Part shown: positions 25,016-33,809 of the stretch, one piece after another
Layout: every line of letters starts with the position of its first letter
Numbering within the stretch: the first letter of the stretch is position 1
Source of the DNA: Mycobacterium dioxanotrophicus
Lineage (GTDB): Bacteria; Actinomycetota; Actinomycetes; Mycobacteriales; Mycobacteriaceae
DNA: 64,000 nucleotides
Direction: 5' to 3'
Assembly (NCBI RefSeq): GCF_002157835.1
Contig: NZ_CP020809.1
Span: 3,038,001-3,102,000, forward strand
Program-made: the position numbers and the translations under genes
The notes under the pieces: generated by a model
Seen by the model: the letters and a program-made list of their open reading frames with translations, nothing else
Told to the model about the DNA's origin: nothing
The model's database searches: none

Positions 25016-26061
25016 CGCTCCCGTCTCCTGTTCGCGCGAGCGGCTCATCGGGGCCGTCTCCTCTTCGCGCAAGCGGCTCATCGGGGCCGTCTCCTCTTCG
25101 CGCAAGCGGCTCATCGGCCGCCGCCCAGGCGGTCCTGGAGACCCAGATCCGCAGCTACCTCGACCATTTGACGGTCGAACGGGGAGTCGCGGCCAACACG
25201 CTGAGCTCGTACCGGCGTGATCTGCGCCGGTACGCCGAGCATCTGCAGCGGTGCGGTATCGAGGACCTGGCCAAGGTGGCCGAATCCGACGTCAGCGACT
25301 TCCTGGTCGCGTTGCGCCGCGGTGACCCGGAGGCCGGGCAAGCCGCGCTCTCGGCGGTGTCAGCGGCACGCGCAGTGGTCGCGGTCCGCGGACTGCACCG
25401 GTTCGCCGTGGCCGAAGGTCTCACCGAGCTCGATGTGGCCCGGGAGGTTCGGCCCCCCAACCCCAGCCGCCGGCTGCCCAAGAGCTTGACGCTCGACGAG
25501 GTGCTGGCGCTGTTGGATGCCGCCGGCGGCGAGAGCGAGGCGGACGGTCCGCTGACCCTGCGCAATCGCGCGCTGCTGGAGCTGCTGTACTCGACCGGGG
25601 CGCGCATCTCCGAGGCCGTCGGGCTCGACGTCGACGACATCGACACCCACAACCGGTCGGTGTTGCTGCACGGCAAGGGCGGCAAGCAACGGCTCGTGCC
25701 GATCGGCCGCCCGGCGGTCAGCGCCCTCGACGCCTATCTGGTGCGCGGTCGGCCCGACCTGGCACGCCGCGGTCGCGGCACCCCGGCCATCTTTCTCAAC
25801 GCCCGCGGCGGTCGGCTGTCCCGCCAGAGCGCGTGGCAGGTGCTGCAGGACGCGGCCGAGCGGGCCGGGATCACCTCCGCGGTGTCACCGCACACACTGC
25901 GGCATTCGTTCGCGACGCACCTGCTCGACGGCGGCGCCGACGTGCGTGTCGTCCAGGAACTCCTCGGGCACGCTTCGGTGACCACCACGCAGATCTACAC
26001 CATGGTCACCGTGCACACCCTGCGCGAGGTGTGGGCCGGTGCGCATCCGCGGGCGCGTTAG
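25012..26061 (+). CDS. xerD: Tyrosine recombinase XerD with repeat-coded N-terminal extension
   Basis: XerD resolves chromosome dimers at dif with XerC. The catalytic residues are visible: Arg in [12 protein letters not shown], Lys in [13 protein letters not shown], His-x-x-Arg in [14 protein letters not shown], His in [17 protein letters not shown] with the Tyr nucleophile. The SAM-like N-terminal domain begins [19 protein letters not shown]. The first 36 residues are three copies of PSPxRASGSSG coded by a 33-bp tandem repeat and are absent from the M. tuberculosis protein as I recall it. No other standard start lies between GTG 25012 and the core. Confidence 0.93.
25021..25117. repeat. 33-bp tandem repeat, three copies, inside the xerD 5' end
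   Basis: Units start at 25021, 25054 and 25087 (the last is 31 bp). Units 2 and 3 are identical over 31 bp; unit 1 differs at two positions. The plus strand codes [11 protein letters not shown] per unit; the minus strand reads ATGAGCCGCTTGCGCGAAG in each unit, an open frame [11 protein letters not shown] repeated. Confidence 0.92.
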
Positions 26062-26789
26062 CCGCTGAGGAGTTCGGACTCCAGCATCACGTCGCGCAGC
26101 AGGGTCTGGTACTCGCCGTGGGTCTTGTGTTCGACGGTGTTCCACCGCACGCCTTGTTCTGCGCGCATGTACGCCAGATAGTCGGGTGCCCCGGGGAGTT
26201 TGACGTTGTCGGCGACCACGATCGCGCCGCAGCCCCTGTCGATGCTCGCGTCCGCAGAGCGCAGCCAGCCCCGGTCCAGCACACTGTGCAGATCGGCCAG
26301 ATACGCGCTCTTGTCGTGGTCGATGAACATGAAATCAAGTGTGCCCGTGTCGAATCCGAGCCGTGCGAGGGTATCGAGGGTGCGTCCGCCGTCGCCGATG
26401 GTGCCCACCACACACGTGATGCGGTCGGCCAGCCCGGCGTGAGCCCAGATGGTGCGGGCGATTTCGGCGTTCGCCGAGGCCAGTTCGATCGAGAACACCC
26501 GCGCTGCAGGCGCCGCGCGGGCGATCCGCAGGGCGCCGTAGCCACAGTAGGTGCCCAGCTCCAGCGCGAGCCGCGGTTGTGCGCGGACCACGGCAGCGTC
26601 GAGCAGCGCGCCCTTCTCGTCGCCCACGTTGATCAGGAACGATTCCTCGTAGGCAAAGCGGTCGATGGTCGCGATGACGTCGTCGGGATCGCCACGACGC
26701 GCGTTGGCCACGACGTACCGGGCCGCGGCCGCCTCACGGCCATCGCCGATCTGGCCGACGGTGAAGATGTTGCGCTGGTGTAATGCCAT
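26058..26789 (-). CDS. Class I SAM-dependent O-methyltransferase, catechol type (Rv1703c-like)
   Basis: The protein has 243 residues from ATG 26789; the frame is open to 26837, but that would overlap the upstream oxidase gene. It has the catechol O-methyltransferase pattern: [20 protein letters not shown] (SAM motif I), [29 protein letters not shown] (metal-binding Asp) and [11 protein letters not shown] (second metal-site Asp-Asn). It would methylate a catechol-like hydroxyl. It is the third gene of the minus-strand P450-oxidase-methyltransferase operon and converges with xerD (4-bp overlap). Confidence 0.87.
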   Translation of the reverse strand: MALHQRNIFTVGQIGDGREAAAARYVVANARRGDPDDVIATIDRFAYEESFLINVGDEKGALLDAAVVRAQPRLALELGTYCGYGALRIARAAPAARVFSIELASANAEIARTIWAHAGLADRITCVVGTIGDGGRTLDTLARLGFDTGTLDFMFIDHDKSAYLADLHSVLDRGWLRSADASIDRGCGAIVVADNVKLPGAPDYLAYMRAEQGVRWNTVEHKTHGEYQTLLRDVMLESELLSG

Positions 26790-26833
26790 GCGCCAAAAGG
26801 ACGTTCGAAGGAATGGAGCGTGGCGCTGCCAGC

Positions 26834-28159
26834 TCACAACCGCCCCATCCAGCTGTTGAACAGCCCCTCGGGATCGTATTTGGCGCGCAGTATGTCGAGC
26901 CGCGCCATGTTCTGATCGGTGGCGAACCGGGCGGGTCGCCTGCCGAGGTTTTCGTCGGCCAAGCCGACTCCCGTGGCCAGGTGCGCCATGGCCGCCATGT
27001 TGTCGCGAGGCCAGTCGCGGTAGCGTTCGTCATCGGCGGGGTCCGGCCACACGGCGTAGAGCGCCATGTTGATCTCGTCCTCCAGCCCGTAGAACAACTC
27101 GTCCCGCGCCGGCGACGGGCTCCAGTTGTACATCAGGAAGTGCGACGGTGGCGGCGGCATGGTCTCGATGATCCGGTGAATGCCCGGCAGCAGATCCTCA
27201 GCCGAGGCGGACGTCCACATGTTGTCGGCGACATAGCGGTGCCCGGTGGGGTAGTTGCTCATCACCGCGCCGTACCATCCGGCCAAATCGGTTGTGGTGT
27301 AGGGGATCTTGACGATAGCGCGGTCAACGGCCGGGCAGCTGGACAGGATCGACAGGGCGGCTTCGGCCTCGGCTTCGGTATCGGCGAACGCCGGGGAGGC
27401 CACCACGATGGTCGGGTGTTCGAGCCCCAGGGCCGGCAGATTGCGTGATGTGATGATCTGCAGTTCCACCCGGTCGTCGATCTCCGGGCTGATTCGGCGC
27501 GCCCAGGTGAAGACGTCGTCGAGCACCTCGACGGGGTAGATGTACAGACAGCTGCCGCAGACCGCCGGACGCGGGTGCAGCTGCAGATGGAAGGCGGTCA
27601 CCACCGCGAAGAATCCTGGGCCCGAACCGCGTGCGGCCCAGAACAAATCGGAGTTCTCGTCGGCGTCGCAGTACACCCGCTGGCCGTCGGCGGTGACGAC
27701 GTCGATTCCGATGACGCTCTCGCATGCCGGCCCGACCACTTTGCTGTTCCAGCCGTATCCGCCCTGCAGCAGATACCCGCCCAGGCAGATGCCCTCGCAG
27801 TGCCCGGCGGGAAAGAACAGGCCGAGCTTGTCGAGTTCGGCGGCCAGCGCGCTGCCGACCTTTCCCGGCCCGACCACGGCGGACATGCGTTCGGCGTCGA
27901 TCACGCACTGGTCGAGACGGCTGACATCGAGCAGCGTCCCGCCGTCGCGCAGGTGGCTGGCGGCCCAGCTGTGTCCGCCCGACACGATGCTGAAGGGCCC
28001 ATGCGCACCGGTGACCGTCGCCACGACGTCGTCGACATCATGGGCCTGGACGATCAGGTCGGGGTAGCGGTCGGGGACCAGACCGTTCCAGACGGTGGCC
28101 CGACGCGCCTCTTCATAGCCGTCAGCGCCGCGACGGAACTGCCGTGCGTCTGTTGACAT
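26834..28159 (-). CDS. FAD-linked oxidase, berberine-bridge-enzyme type
   Basis: The 441-residue protein starts at ATG 28159 with GGAGGTGAA directly upstream. It has the PCMH-type FAD fold: SIVSGGHSWAASH with the His expected for covalent FAD, and GHCEGICLGGYLLQGGYGWN with a Cys at the position of the second covalent link in bicovalent flavoproteins. The C-terminal BBE domain ends ILRAKYDPEGLFNSWMG. Such enzymes oxidise alcohols, sugars or amine-bearing rings with oxygen. It is the middle gene of the P450-oxidase-methyltransferase operon, 33 bp after the P450. Confidence 0.88.
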   Translation of the reverse strand: MSTDARQFRRGADGYEEARRATVWNGLVPDRYPDLIVQAHDVDDVVATVTGAHGPFSIVSGGHSWAASHLRDGGTLLDVSRLDQCVIDAERMSAVVGPGKVGSALAAELDKLGLFFPAGHCEGICLGGYLLQGGYGWNSKVVGPACESVIGIDVVTADGQRVYCDADENSDLFWAARGSGPGFFAVVTAFHLQLHPRPAVCGSCLYIYPVEVLDDVFTWARRISPEIDDRVELQIITSRNLPALGLEHPTIVVASPAFADTEAEAEAALSILSSCPAVDRAIVKIPYTTTDLAGWYGAVMSNYPTGHRYVADNMWTSASAEDLLPGIHRIIETMPPPPSHFLMYNWSPSPARDELFYGLEDEINMALYAVWPDPADDERYRDWPRDNMAAMAHLATGVGLADENLGRRPARFATDQNMARLDILRAKYDPEGLFNSWMGRL

Positions 28160-28192
28160 TTCACCTCCAGTACCGGCGGCGGACGGGTGGAT

Positions 28193-29512
28193 TCAATAGC
28201 GGTCGATCACGTCGAGGGCGACCTCGCGTGCGGGGGCCACGGCGATTCCCCGCGCCACGCCGCGTGGCGCGGGGCGGGTGCGGTCTCGCGCAGGCATCCG
28301 AAGCTCCAATGTCTTCATGATGGTCGCAATCGCGATGGAAAGCTCGGAGTTCGCGAACGCCGCACCGATGCACCGTCGATGGCCTCCGCCGAACGGGGCG
28401 AACTCGAACGGCGAAATGCGCGAGTCGAGGAATCGTTCGGGACGGAACAGGTTGGGGTCGGTCCAGATGTCTGGGTTGAAATGTAGTGCGTACAAGGCTA
28501 TTCCGACGACGTCGCCGGCTGCGCAGTCGACGCCGCCGACGGTCAGGGGTTCGGTCAGCCGCCGCAGCACGATCGGCACCGGCGGGTGCATGCGCAGCGC
28601 CTCCTTGATGACCGCACCCAGGTAGGGCAACGCGACCATCTCGGCCGGGGTGTTGGCTTGAGTCACCTCGTCTGCGACCCGTTGCCGCAACTTCTCGTCG
28701 CGGTAGATGTGGTAGAGCGCCCACACCATCGAGGTGGCGGTGGTCTCGTGGCCTGCGGCCAGCAGCGTCCTGAGCTGATCGTGCATGCCCTGGCCCTTGC
28801 GTCCGCGGCCGCAATCGTCGGTTGCGGACAACAGCACATCGAGCATGTCGGCGCCGGCGAGGCCGCCGCGTGCCCGGCTGTCCATGTCGTCGGAGAGCAG
28901 CCGGTCGAGATCGTCGCGCAGCCGTAGCAGACGCGCCCACGGGCCGTGGCCGCCGAGTTCGCGGCGCAGCGCGGGAACCAGCATCAGCGGCGCGGTGTTG
29001 GCCCGCATCAACGCGGTGATCGCCTCGGTGTACATGGCACGCCGGTCGGGCTCGGCGACGCTGAACACCACCCGGATGGCGATGTGCAGGGTGACGGCCA
29101 CGGCCAGCTGCCGCACGGCGATCGAGTCCCCGGGCCGTACGTTGCGGATCTCCTCGCATGTCGCCGAGGCGATGATGCCGCTGTACTTCTTGACCCGGTC
29201 CCCGTGGAACGCCGGCAGCAACAGGCTGCGTTCCCGGTGGTGCTGTTCACCGGACAGCAGGATCAGCGATCCTGGCCCGACAACCGGTTCGATCGGATTT
29301 GGCGTGGGCGCCTCACACTGCGCTGCGGGCATCGTGAGGATGTCGCGGGCGGCATCGGCGGTGCCGAAGAACTTCACCTCTCCGAGACCGGGAAAGGTCA
29401 GCACGAGGGGGCTGGGACCGGTGGCGTGACGGTGGAAGAACCCGACCGGATCGACCCCGGCAGCGGCCGCGCGGAGCAGTCCGGCGGGCGACTTGATCAA
29501 CTGAGTCGGCAT
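28193..29512 (-). CDS. Cytochrome P450
   Basis: The protein has 439 residues from ATG 29512 (an in-frame ATG at 29542 is less likely). Diagnostic motifs are the I-helix AAGHETTATS, the K-helix ExxR (KEALRMHPP), PERF, and the heme loop FAPFGGGHRRCIGAAFA with the axial Cys. It is a soluble bacterial monooxygenase, and needs a ferredoxin and reductase, neither of which is encoded nearby. It is the first gene of the three-gene minus-strand operon. Substrate unknown; FAD oxidase and methyltransferase neighbours suggest tailoring of a secondary metabolite or lipid. Confidence 0.93.
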   Translation of the reverse strand: MPTQLIKSPAGLLRAAAAGVDPVGFFHRHATGPSPLVLTFPGLGEVKFFGTADAARDILTMPAAQCEAPTPNPIEPVVGPGSLILLSGEQHHRERSLLLPAFHGDRVKKYSGIIASATCEEIRNVRPGDSIAVRQLAVAVTLHIAIRVVFSVAEPDRRAMYTEAITALMRANTAPLMLVPALRRELGGHGPWARLLRLRDDLDRLLSDDMDSRARGGLAGADMLDVLLSATDDCGRGRKGQGMHDQLRTLLAAGHETTATSMVWALYHIYRDEKLRQRVADEVTQANTPAEMVALPYLGAVIKEALRMHPPVPIVLRRLTEPLTVGGVDCAAGDVVGIALYALHFNPDIWTDPNLFRPERFLDSRISPFEFAPFGGGHRRCIGAAFANSELSIAIATIMKTLELRMPARDRTRPAPRGVARGIAVAPAREVALDVIDRY

Positions 29513-30429
29513 TGCCGCAGCCTTCCGGACGGGGTTTGGCAACGATCCGCATGATTGCGAAACCGTCTCATTTGGGTCACACCCGGGTGCTCAGTGTTCG
29601 GGTGCCAGGTGGTACTCGTTCGAGGTAGCCGGAATGGACACGAAATTGCGTGTTGGTAACGGAGTTTGCGCGTGCCATCGCCGCCTTGGGCGGAGCTCTG
29701 ATTGCTGGGGTGCTCAGCCCGAACAACGTTGGCCTCGCCAGAGTTTCCGCAGGTAGCGGCGGTACCTGGCGGAGTTGGGCCGCTCCGGAGCGGCATGCCT
29801 TGGTGCGTTCGACGGGCACGGCCGAATGTTCTGCGCGTCGGTGTGGGCGCCGTTGTCGTCCCGCAGCCGACCGAGGAAATGGAATTCGCGGGATTCGCCA
29901 CTGATTTCTCGAATGTAATACGTGGAGAAATTTTCATTCCGGTTAATTTTGTTGGTTTTGCGGAGTTTGCGGAAATTAACGTGAGAAATGGCGAATTTGC
30001 GCCGGGAAGCGCCGGACCGGATGAATGCATAATTGGTGTCGACATTTCCCTCACCTTTCCCTGTCGGATTGCCCGATCGGGCACCTGCGGTGATTTGCGA
30101 GATACAGGATGGCACACGTGTGCGGCGTCGGGCAATCGTTAAGACAGCAAATAAGGGATGGACATGCGGCCTTGCCCATTCGGGCGGAAGCCGGCGCCGC
30201 GCCAACCGTCGTCGGTGCTTCGCTCAGTTTGCGCGATGTCGACATGCATGCGCGTCGGCTCGGCGGCCCGGAGCCGGCCGGCTACCACGGCAATGTGGGA
30301 AATTATTTTGAATCCGCACAGAAATTTCTGGAAATGTGCTGCACAGAAGGTGTGTAGAGACCTACGGCCAAAATTCAGCAGATCGGGCCGATCTGCTGAA
30401 GCTGATGGTCGGCGTGAGGGGGACCCAGT
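29513..30429. other. Long non-coding or degraded stretch, partly AT-rich
   Basis: About 900 bp without a gene I can support. Open frames exist on both strands but have no recognisable domain and poor codon use. The section 29910-30010 is clearly richer in A/T than its neighbours and contains TTTGCGGAGTTTGCGG, a short direct repeat. The P450 promoter should lie at its left edge. A near-perfect dyad is at 30374-30400, followed by IS copy 2. This may be the scar of deleted genes. Confidence 0.5.
30374..30400. promoter_or_regulatory. 27-bp perfect dyad (13-bp arms, one central base)
   Basis: Arms TTCAGCAGATCGG (30374-30386) and CCGATCTGCTGAA (30388-30400) are exact reverse complements around a single G. 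With a 1-base spacer it cannot form a normal RNA hairpin loop without melting pairs, and no T-run follows, so an operator for a dimeric regulator is more likely than a terminator. IS copy 2 begins 30 bp to the right. Confidence 0.55.
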
Positions 30430-30443
30430 TGGTGGTCCAGCCG

Positions 30444-31265
30444 TTATGCGACTTTCGGTTGGTGGGTCGCCGACCACTGTAGGGCAAACTCGGCAGGGGT
30501 GAGTTCGCCGTGGGCTGAGTGGGGCCGGTTGGCGTTGTAATCGCGGCGCCAGTCCTCGATGATCACCCGGGCTTCCAACAGAGAGTCGAAGCGCCACGAG
30601 TTGAGCAGTTCGTCGCGCAGTCGGCCGTTGAATGATTCGACGAAGGCGTTCTGCCACGGCGAGCCGGGATCGATGAAAAGTGATCGGGCACTGTTGAATC
30701 GGCACCAATCAGCCACCGCGTGCGCCACGAATTCGGGGCCGTTGTCGAAACGTACGTAGACCGGTGCGCCGTGCACCAGCGCGAGGCGGTCCAAGACCTC
30801 GACGACACCGTCGGCGTCGATGGATCGGGCGACCTCGATCGCCAGTGCTTCGCGGGTGAACTCGTCGATGACGTTGAGCATCTTGATGGTGCGCCCATCA
30901 GCAGTGGTGTCGAACTGAAAGTCCATCGCCCAGATCACGTTCGGGCGAATCGGCGACATCGCACCCACGGCGACACCGATGCCGGTCAACCGCTTCTTGC
31001 GGCGCCGTTGCGGCACCCGCAGGCCCTCCTCCCGCCAGAGCCGGCGGATGCGCTTGTTGTTGATCTTCCAGCCCGCTCGGCGGGCCATCTTGGCAGCCCG
31101 GCGCCATCCCCAGCGGGGCCGGTCGATGGAGAACCGGCGCAGCCAGGCCCGTAGTTCGGCTTCCTCGGTGGCGATCGGTGATGGCGTCAAGCGCATCGTG
31201 GAGCGGTGCAGACCGACCACGGTGCAGGCGCGGCGCTGCGACACCCCGAACCGCTCACGCAGCAT
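30444..31265 (-). CDS. IS3-family transposase OrfB
   Basis: The DDE core shows WAMDFQFD, RFDNGPEF and AFVESFNGRLRDELL. ATG 31265 (MLRERFGVSQRRACTVVGLH) is the usual OrfB beginning, but the frame continues upstream across OrfA, as expected for an OrfAB fusion by -1 frameshifting. The HTH_21 region (RWGWRRAAKMARRAGWKINN) is present. Similar to, but distinct from, the transposase of copy 1. Confidence 0.88.
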   Translation of the reverse strand: MLRERFGVSQRRACTVVGLHRSTMRLTPSPIATEEAELRAWLRRFSIDRPRWGWRRAAKMARRAGWKINNKRIRRLWREEGLRVPQRRRKKRLTGIGVAVGAMSPIRPNVIWAMDFQFDTTADGRTIKMLNVIDEFTREALAIEVARSIDADGVVEVLDRLALVHGAPVYVRFDNGPEFVAHAVADWCRFNSARSLFIDPGSPWQNAFVESFNGRLRDELLNSWRFDSLLEARVIIEDWRRDYNANRPHSAHGELTPAEFALQWSATHQPKVA

Positions 31266-31294
31266 GGTCGCTGCGCGGCGTTTGCGGTTCGGGG

Positions 31295-31582
31295 TCAGAA
31301 GTTTCCCGACGAAATCTCCTTGAGCATGTCGATGTCGAGAGCCTGGTTGGCGACCAGCTTCTTGAGCCGGGCGTTTTCGGCCTCGAGCTCTTTGAGGCGC
31401 TTGGCGTCGTTGGCCTTCATGCCCCCGTATTGGGCCAGCCAGCGATGCCACGTCGATTCCGCGATCTCCAGGTGCCGGCACACCTCGGCCAGTTCCTGGC
31501 CCGACGCGAGCAGCTTGTTGCCCTCGGCGAGCTTGCGGATGATCTGATCCGGCGTATGCCGCCGGCGCTTGTTCGATGCCAT
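31295..31582 (-). CDS. IS3-family transposase OrfA
   Basis: The 95-residue protein from ATG 31582 begins MASNKRRRHTPDQIIRKLAE, with a helix-turn-helix (VCRHLEIAESTWHRWLAQYG) and a heptad-rich C-terminus (RLKELEAENARLKKLVANQA). Confidence 0.87.
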   Translation of the reverse strand: MASNKRRRHTPDQIIRKLAEGNKLLASGQELAEVCRHLEIAESTWHRWLAQYGGMKANDAKRLKELEAENARLKKLVANQALDIDMLKEISSGNF

Positions 31583-31646
31583 GTCGTTGTCGATTCTTCC
31601 TACCCGAACACTCGGGCAACAGAGTCCCACAACGACTGGACCACTA

Positions 31647-32048
31647 CAGAGGGCTCACCTCAGGCGCTGGTCGAAACGGTTCAGCTCTGCCGGGTGTCTG
31701 GTTGCGAGAGTGGACGGGTGTCGGTAATTGAACGCGCAACTAGATGGCTTCACGCGACGTCATGGGCTCCTGTTAGCGCACGAATGAAGTCACGTCGACT
31801 TGGGACTCGATGGCGTCGGCAAGTATTGCTACCGGTAGGTAAAGGGCCTGCTCTGCTGCGGTGTTCCCCGATCTTGAAACGTTGGGGTTGCAACCAGGTC
31901 TTTGCACGCGAAACGATCGGAATGCCGACGCTGTGTTTTCGCTTATATGTAGCCTGCATAGCGTTGTATGTTGTTGCTCTCCGCGACGTCGCGAACGGGG
32001 ATCGTGACTGTCGCCGTTTGTTTCACATCGCTGACCCGAGGGTGAAAT
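31647..32048 (+). promoter_or_regulatory. Upstream region of the biosynthetic operon
   Basis: About 400 bp with no supported gene. The part 31930-31975 is AT-rich (TTTTCGCTTATATG, then CATAGCGTTGTATG) and is the best place for the operon promoter, but I cannot assign hexamers with confidence. The first gene starts at ATG 32049 after GAGGGTGAAAT. IS copy 2 lies directly upstream, so the original control region may be truncated or the IS may supply a promoter. Confidence 0.4.
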
Positions 32049-33809
32049 ATGACAGCTTCAGTAAGGGGCGTATCTGAACGTCCGACCGTGTACCGCGTCG
32101 CCGACCACATCGTCGACTATCTGGCCGCCGGCGGGGTGTCCCATATATTCGGTGTGGACGGCGCCAACATCGAAGACTTGTACGACGCCGCATACTTCTG
32201 TGACGGCATCACCGCGGTACTCGCCAAGCACGAATTCTCTGCGGCAACCATGGCCGACGGGTACAGCCGCAGCGGAGCAGGCCTCGGCGTTGTCATGGCC
32301 ACCTCGGGCGGCGGCTGTCTGAATCTGATCCCCGGGCTGGGTGAATCGCTCGCGAGCCGGGTCCCGGTCCTGGCACTCGTCGGCCAGGCGCCTACGGCAC
32401 TCGACGGCCGCGGAAGCTTCCAGGACACCAGTGGACGCGCAGGTTCGCTGAACGCCGAGACGCTCTTCGGAGCGGTGTCGGTGAGCTGCGAACGTGTGCT
32501 GCGGCCCGCCGACATCGTCAGCGCACTGCCCAGGGCCATCGCGGCCGCTCGTACCGGCGGCCCTGCCGTATTGCTTTTGCCCAAAGACATCCAGCAACAA
32601 CCACTGGGCTTCAGCGGACCCAAATCACACAACGGTCAGGCGCTGGGGCAACGGCAGGTGGGGGATCCGCACCCGCTCGTCCGCGCTCTGCGCAAGGCGC
32701 ACGGGCCGATCACGATCATCGCCGGCGAGCAGGTGGCCCGCGACGACGCGCGCGCCGAACTGGAGCAACTGCGTTCCGTCCTGCGGGCACGCGTCGCCTG
32801 TGTACCCGACGCGAAAGATGTCGCGGGGACGCCCGGGATGGGTTCGTCGTCGGCGCTGGGGGTCACCGGAGTGATCGGCCACCCGGGAACGGTCGACGCG
32901 GTCGCGCAGAGTGCGGTGTGTCTGTTGGTCGGAACGCGGATGCCCGTGATGGCCCGGACCGGGTTGGACGCCGCGCTCGGTGCGACGCGCACGCTGTCGA
33001 TCGGGTCGGCCCCGCCGTACCTGCCGTGCACCCACGTGCACACCGAAGATCTGCGGGCATCACTGAACCGGCTTACTCGCGCGCTCACCGGCCACGGCAG
33101 GCCGCTCGGTGTCCGGGTACCGGATACGGTGCCGCACAACGAACTTGCCCCGCCGTGGTGTTCCGACGAGGGGGTGCGGTACCGCGACGCCATGCTCGCG
33201 CTCGACCGGGCCTTGCCGGACGGGGTGAACATCGTCGTCGACGCCGGCAACACCGGGGCCTCTGCTGTGCACTATCTGCCGGTGCGGCGCGGTGGACGGT
33301 TCATCGTCGCGCTGGGCATGGGCGGCATGGGCTACAGCTTCGGCGCGGGGATCGGCATGGCGTTTGCCGGTCGCAAGCGCACGGTGATCATCGCCGGCGA
33401 CGGGTCCTTCTATATGCACGGGATGGAGTTGCACACCGCCGTCCAGCACCGCCTGCCGGTGACCGTGGTGTTGTTCAACAACAACGCCCACGCCATGTGT
33501 GTGACCCGTGAGCAGCTCTACTACGACGACCGCTACAGCTATAACCGGTTCTCGCCCAGTCGGCTCGGCGCCGGCCTGGCGGCGATGTTCCCGGGCCTGG
33601 CCTCGACGGACGTCACCGCCATCGACCGACTGCCGGCCGCGCTCGCCGATGCGTTGGGAACCGACGGTCCGTCGGTGGTCAGTATCGAATGCTCTGCGGA
33701 CGAAATCCCGCCGTTTGCACCGTTTCTCACGGCCATCGGTACTTCCGCAGCCCAGAACAGTCCATCAACAGAACAGGAGGGCACGGTCAATGTCCCTGCC
33801 AGCGCTTGA
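32049..33809 (+). CDS. Thiamine diphosphate-dependent enzyme (acetolactate synthase/decarboxylase family)
   Basis: The 586-residue protein has the three-domain IlvB fold. The pyrimidine-binding domain shows GVSHIFGVDGANIEDLYDA and the activating Glu in AKHEFSAATMADGYSR (about residue 62). The cofactor domain has the metal/ThDP motif GDGSFYMHGMELHTA followed by FNNNAHAM (about residues 451-484). Such enzymes decarboxylate a 2-oxo acid and either release an aldehyde or add the two-carbon unit to an acceptor (acyloin formation). Lying first in an operon with an ACP, an acyl ligase and an aminotransferase, it may form a carbon-carbon bond with an acyl chain; this is inference. The end overlaps the next gene by 20 bp. 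Confidence 0.9.
   Translation: MTASVRGVSERPTVYRVADHIVDYLAAGGVSHIFGVDGANIEDLYDAAYFCDGITAVLAKHEFSAATMADGYSRSGAGLGVVMATSGGGCLNLIPGLGESLASRVPVLALVGQAPTALDGRGSFQDTSGRAGSLNAETLFGAVSVSCERVLRPADIVSALPRAIAAARTGGPAVLLLPKDIQQQPLGFSGPKSHNGQALGQRQVGDPHPLVRALRKAHGPITIIAGEQVARDDARAELEQLRSVLRARVACVPDAKDVAGTPGMGSSSALGVTGVIGHPGTVDAVAQSAVCLLVGTRMPVMARTGLDAALGATRTLSIGSAPPYLPCTHVHTEDLRASLNRLTRALTGHGRPLGVRVPDTVPHNELAPPWCSDEGVRYRDAMLALDRALPDGVNIVVDAGNTGASAVHYLPVRRGGRFIVALGMGGMGYSFGAGIGMAFAGRKRTVIIAGDGSFYMHGMELHTAVQHRLPVTVVLFNNNAHAMCVTREQLYYDDRYSYNRFSPSRLGAGLAAMFPGLASTDVTAIDRLPAALADALGTDGPSVVSIECSADEIPPFAPFLTAIGTSAAQNSPSTEQEGTVNVPASA

Larger units (their letters stand above)
30430..31646 (-). mobile_element. IS3-family insertion sequence (copy 2)
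   Basis: The 1,217-bp element has good terminal inverted repeats: GTGGTCCAGCCGTTATGCGA on the left against GTGGTCCAGTCGTTGTGGGA on the right (minus-strand reading). Two transposase frames on the minus strand appear intact. Flanking bases do not give an obvious 3-bp duplication (AGT left, CAG right). It separates the P450 operon side from the eight-gene biosynthetic operon. Confidence 0.88.

Noticed and set aside
29702..30142. Plus-strand frame of 146 codons in the gene-free stretch
   Set aside because: No recognisable domain, crosses the AT-rich section with unusual residues, and competes with equally long frames on the other strand.
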